36,075 bases of DNA from Brooklawnia sp937867175 (lineage in GTDB: Bacteria > Actinomycetota > Actinomycetes > Propionibacteriales > Propionibacteriaceae). The stretch is from contig DAISIR010000026.1 of NCBI GenBank assembly GCA_036821905.1, positions 1 to 36,075 of the forward strand, read 5' to 3'. The notes under the pieces were generated by a model. The model was not told the DNA's origin. It ran no database searches and saw only the letters and a program-made list of their open reading frames with translations. The first letter of the stretch is position 1; each line of letters starts with the position of its first letter. Both the position numbers and the translations under genes were made by a program. Shown here one piece after another: positions 33,487 through 36,075 of the stretch.

Positions 33487-34329
33487 TCACTTGAAGATGA
33501 CGGCGCGCACACCGTCCAGGAAGATCCGCCGCGAGGCGAAGAGCCGGACGGCTGCGGTGAGCGTCTCGGACTCCAGGCCTTGGCCGATGCTGGTGAGTTC
33601 AGCGACGCTGTGGCTGTGATCCACCCGATGCACGTTCTGCTCGATGATCGGGCCCTCGTCCAGATCGGAAGTCACGAAGTGCGCGGTCGCGCCGATCAGC
33701 TTCACCCCGCGCGTGTGCGCCTGCCGGTAGGGGTTGGCGCCCTTGAAACCGGGCAGGAAGCTGTGGTGGATGTTGATCACCCGGCCTGCCAGGTCTGCGC
33801 AAAGCTGTGGTGACAGGATCTGCATGTACCGGGCCAGCACCACCAGGTCGATGTCGAAATCGTCGACGCAACGACGGATGCGTTCCTCGAAGACGTGCTT
33901 GTTCTCGGGCAGGACCACCTGCGAGCCGAACGGGATGCCGTAGAAGTCGGCCAGCGGACGCAACGTCTCGTGGTTCGACAAGATGAGGGGTATCTCGACC
34001 GGCAGGTCGCCAGAGCGCTGATGGAAGAGCAGATCATTCAATGGTCCACCGGCCTTGCTGACCAGTAGCAGGACCCGGGCGCGCCGATGGGCTTCGGACA
34101 CCTCCCATTGCGCCTCGAACCGCCGCGCGACGTCGCGCATTGCGCTGGTGAACTGCACCAGGTCTGTCGGCAGGTCGATCTCTACCCGCATAAAGAAGCG
34201 GCCGGTGTCTGTGGAGCTGAACTGCTGCAGTTCGGTGATGTTTCCGCTACAGCCGACGATGGCACCACTGACGGCATACACGATGCCGGAGGTGTCGTTG
34301 CAGGAGAACGTCAGGATCAACTGATGCAC
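33487..34329 (-). CDS. purU: Formyltetrahydrofolate deformylase
   Basis: Hydrolyses 10-formyl-THF to THF and formate, balancing one-carbon pools (280 residues). The N-terminal ACT domain (1-~80: LILTFSCNDTSGIVYAVSGA and GNITELQQFSSTDTGRFFMR) is the likely allosteric site. The formyltransferase-like domain has LSNHETLRPLADFYGIPF, INIHHSFLPGFKGANPYRQA (catalytic Asn/His) and HFVTSDLDEGPIIEQ (catalytic Asp). The GTG start lies 6 bp after a TAGTCT box, indicating a leaderless transcript. It lies near folD, purN and purH, all users of the same cofactor, though on the other strand. Confidence 0.95.
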   Translation of the reverse strand: MHQLILTFSCNDTSGIVYAVSGAIVGCSGNITELQQFSSTDTGRFFMRVEIDLPTDLVQFTSAMRDVARRFEAQWEVSEAHRRARVLLLVSKAGGPLNDLLFHQRSGDLPVEIPLILSNHETLRPLADFYGIPFGSQVVLPENKHVFEERIRRCVDDFDIDLVVLARYMQILSPQLCADLAGRVINIHHSFLPGFKGANPYRQAHTRGVKLIGATAHFVTSDLDEGPIIEQNVHRVDHSHSVAELTSIGQGLESETLTAAVRLFASRRIFLDGVRAVIFK

Positions 34330-34341
34330 CCCGAGAGACTA
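34330..34341 (-). promoter_or_regulatory. Leaderless promoter -10 box of purU
   Basis: On the minus strand TAGTCT (34341-34336) is followed by 6 bp and the GTG at 34329, the same layout as the Nudix gene. Confidence 0.5.
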
Positions 34342-34379
34342 CCGGCAGACCGGCTGGTGGGTGGCGTTGGGAAGCTTGA

Positions 34380-35333
34380 TCAATGCGGGGCACCGTTGCG
34401 GGACGCCAGCAGGGCACCGGTGACGCCGGCACCCACCCCGACAACCCCGGCGATGGTGGCTGGAACCACCCAGGTGCGTTCTGCCTGCACGGGTTGCGGC
34501 TGTGGCGTCGGGCTGGGCGGGGGCGGGGTTGATGCCGCGGCGCTAGTAGGTGGCTGCGGTGCGGGTGTCTGCTCGGGGGTGGGAGCCGGCGTGGGGGCGA
34601 GTGATGTGCCCAGCAACTGCCGGGCGGCCGGCGCCAATTCCGCTCGGACCAACGGGTAGAGCGCGTCACCGGGGCAGGTGGTTTGGGACATGTCTCGATG
34701 CCCCGCGATGGTGTCGGTGACGACCTCGGCGCCGGCAGGCCACAGACTCGAACCCCGCGAGACGAAGTGGGTGGTGCTCCCTTCGGCGATGTCGATGCCG
34801 TGGGCGGACGCCAACCAGGCCAGCAGACAGGCGGCGGCGTCCATCGCTTCGGGGGTTGGCGGCTCGGTGGCGAAGTCGCCGATGAAGCAGATCAGGAGCG
34901 CAAAGCCTTGTGAGCCACCGGTGGCGTCTCCCTTCACCGGTGCGTCGAGGCTGCCCTGACGGCCTTCCCACAGACCCCCATAGGGGTCGACGAAGAAGTT
35001 GTAGGCGACATCGGGCCAGCCCTTCTCGTTCGTGTGGTAGTTGAAGAAACCCCGGATGCGTGCGGGGATCTGTTCGGCAGAATCCCCGTTCGGGGTGGCT
35101 GAGTGGTGAACGAGCAGGAAACGGACGTCTTCGGGTGCCTCCACCGACAGCGGACCCACTGGTTGCAGACCTTGCGCCCAGTCGTCGCGGGGATGGATCG
35201 GCGGGGGCTCAAGGGTCGGCTGCGCACGGGCGGGCGCCGGAAGTGCGGCGAACGCCACGGCGGCGGCAGCGCCGGAGATGATCAAGGTGCGGCGCGTGAG
35301 CGGGACGCTCAGCCGATCTCGCGTGGATAGCAC
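34380..35333 (-). CDS. Secreted PGRP/N-acetylmuramoyl-L-alanine amidase with C-terminal membrane anchor
   Basis: A 317-residue exported protein. The signal peptide has a twin Arg (LTRRTLIISGAAAAVAFAAL) and an ARA cleavage site near residue 37, so Tat or Sec export. The PGRP/Amidase_2 domain (about 40-235) shows the zinc-ligand region LLVHHSATPNGD (H76/H77), WEGRQGSLDAPVKGDATGG and GHRDMSQTTCPGDALYP (His and Cys ligands). A Pro/Thr-rich linker (about 245-285) leads to a hydrophobic helix (VVPATIAGVVGVGAGVTGALLA) and a short tail, suggesting an anchored cell-wall hydrolase. The GTG at 35333 gives the signal peptide at the N-terminus and overlaps the upstream gene by 25 bp; longer forms read into that gene's shadow. 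Confidence 0.86.
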   Translation of the reverse strand: MLSTRDRLSVPLTRRTLIISGAAAAVAFAALPAPARAQPTLEPPPIHPRDDWAQGLQPVGPLSVEAPEDVRFLLVHHSATPNGDSAEQIPARIRGFFNYHTNEKGWPDVAYNFFVDPYGGLWEGRQGSLDAPVKGDATGGSQGFALLICFIGDFATEPPTPEAMDAAACLLAWLASAHGIDIAEGSTTHFVSRGSSLWPAGAEVVTDTIAGHRDMSQTTCPGDALYPLVRAELAPAARQLLGTSLAPTPAPTPEQTPAPQPPTSAAASTPPPPSPTPQPQPVQAERTWVVPATIAGVVGVGAGVTGALLASRNGAPH

Positions 35334-36070
35334 GTGCCACCTGCCTCTCGTCCAAGTGCCGGGCAGGCCGCCACGGCCGCGTCGCGGGACGCGAAACCCG
35401 TCACTGACAGCGCCCAATATCCGGGATTGAGGCCGGGGATGGTGTCGCTGTTCACCACGACGACCAGGAAACCGTGGGCCGACAACGTGTCTGCCCTGAC
35501 CTGGGCCTGCGTCAGGCTGGACTGGTCCTTGGGTAGGCTCTCCAGAACCGTGATCCAAGTACCGCGAGACAGTGAGGTGACCCCGGCACCGGTGGGTCTC
35601 GCCGAGGTGGTGGTCCGCGGTGGGGCGCTGGTCCTTGGTGCAGCCGGCCCGGCCGTCGCGGTCGGTTCGGTGCCGGCGATCGTGGTGGTCACCGGCTCCA
35701 CATTCAAGGCTGGTTCCGCGTAACTGTCGCGAAACAGCAGGACGGCGATGAGTGCCAGGACTATCGCCGCAACGGCGGCAATGGCCACCGCGATCTTGGC
35801 GAACAGGGCAGCTTGCGGGCTATTGCTGACCGGCGTGAACTGCGCGGGCGGGTAGCTGGGCCCAAAGACGGCCGGCGTGATGTTCGCAGGCATGGGACCT
35901 GGCGTCACGACGCCGTAGCCCATCGGGAGGGATGTCAGTGCGCCGCGGAATGAGGGCTGGCCCTGGTAGCCAGGCGCCGGGGTCGGACCGTAAGCCGCCG
36001 GATAGCCCCCAGGCCCGGGCAACCCACCGACCCCACCAACCCAGGTCGACAGACCAGGATCCACAGCCAC
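35309..36070 (-). CDS. Membrane protein with SPOR-like C-terminal domain (5' end may be cut by the window)
   Basis: At least 253 residues. Residues 1-~85 are Gly/Pro-rich low complexity and cytoplasmic, one transmembrane helix follows (AKIAVAIAAVAAIVLALIAV), and a Thr/Pro/Ala-rich extracytoplasmic linker (about 120-160) leads to a C-terminal domain. That domain (WITVLESLPKDQSSLTQAQV, SAHGFLVVVVNSDTIPGLNPGYWALSVTGF, DAAVAACPAL) has the beta-alpha-beta pattern of SPOR domains, which bind glycan strands lacking stem peptides. This is a pattern judgement, not a confirmed match. No stop precedes the GTG within the window, so the start is uncertain. It is probably co-transcribed with the amidase. 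Confidence 0.7.
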   Translation of the reverse strand: MAVDPGLSTWVGGVGGLPGPGGYPAAYGPTPAPGYQGQPSFRGALTSLPMGYGVVTPGPMPANITPAVFGPSYPPAQFTPVSNSPQAALFAKIAVAIAAVAAIVLALIAVLLFRDSYAEPALNVEPVTTTIAGTEPTATAGPAAPRTSAPPRTTTSARPTGAGVTSLSRGTWITVLESLPKDQSSLTQAQVRADTLSAHGFLVVVVNSDTIPGLNPGYWALSVTGFASRDAAVAACPALGREAGGTCYPREIG

Positions 36071-36075
36071 CGGAG

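Noticed and set aside
34380..35558. Longer 392-residue form of the amidase
   Set aside because: The extra N-terminus overlaps the coding part of the neighbouring gene in another frame and would bury the signal peptide.

Overview
The window is a gene-dense, GC-rich stretch of a bacterial chromosome with 37 protein-coding genes, frequent GTG starts, many 1-8 bp start/stop overlaps and almost no intergenic space. No gap exceeds 300 bp, and I found no rRNA, tRNA, CRISPR array, insertion sequence or phage gene. Gene content and order are actinobacterial. The run glmS-acpS-nnr, tsaE-tsaB-rimI-tsaD, groES-groEL, guaB-guaB3, guaA matches a block conserved in Mycobacterium and relatives, and sucC-sucD-perM-purN-purH and folD-DUF3017 are also actinobacterial orders. 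The GNAT-TsaE fusion and the PspC/two-component cluster make a member of the Propionibacteriaceae my best guess; this is inference, not shown by any marker gene.

Layout. 1-2.7 kb: 3' end of glmS, acpS and the bifunctional NAD(P)HX repair gene, translationally coupled. 2.7-3.8 kb (minus): a GT4 mannosyltransferase-like gene. 4.0-7.2 kb: the t6A tRNA-modification operon with a GNAT-TsaE fusion, TsaB, RimI and TsaD. 7.3-9.0 kb: a Nudix hydrolase and a THUMP-like methyltransferase. 9.0-11.1 kb: groES-groEL behind two CIRCE operators, ending in a very long hairpin. 11.2-12.6 kb: an MptB-like membrane mannosyltransferase. 12.6-18.7 kb: guaB, guaB3, a small chorismate mutase, convergent cysK-cysE, and guaA (GMP synthesis plus cysteine synthesis).

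18.8-22.6 kb holds an envelope-stress module. Three minus-strand genes (PspC-LiaF-like protein, an untracked 59-residue membrane protein, a small PspC protein) diverge from a PspC-domain histidine kinase and its NarL-type response regulator. 22.7-25.5 kb: a GlsB/YeaQ membrane protein and a PcrA/UvrD helicase. 25.5-32.3 kb: sucC-sucD-perM-purN-purH-folD-DUF3017, joining the TCA cycle, a division-linked membrane protein, late purine synthesis and folate one-carbon supply. 32.4-36.1 kb (minus): malate dehydrogenase, formyltetrahydrofolate deformylase, a secreted PGRP-type amidase and a membrane protein with a SPOR-like C-terminus, possibly cut by the window edge.

A recurring regulatory signal is a TANNNT -10 box placed 6-9 bp before a GTG/ATG start, seen at nine genes, which predicts widespread leaderless transcription. 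I saw no clearly novel system. The least described parts are the 59-residue protein in the psp cluster, the GNAT-TsaE fusion, the long hairpin after groEL and the hairpin that overlaps the guaB3 promoter.
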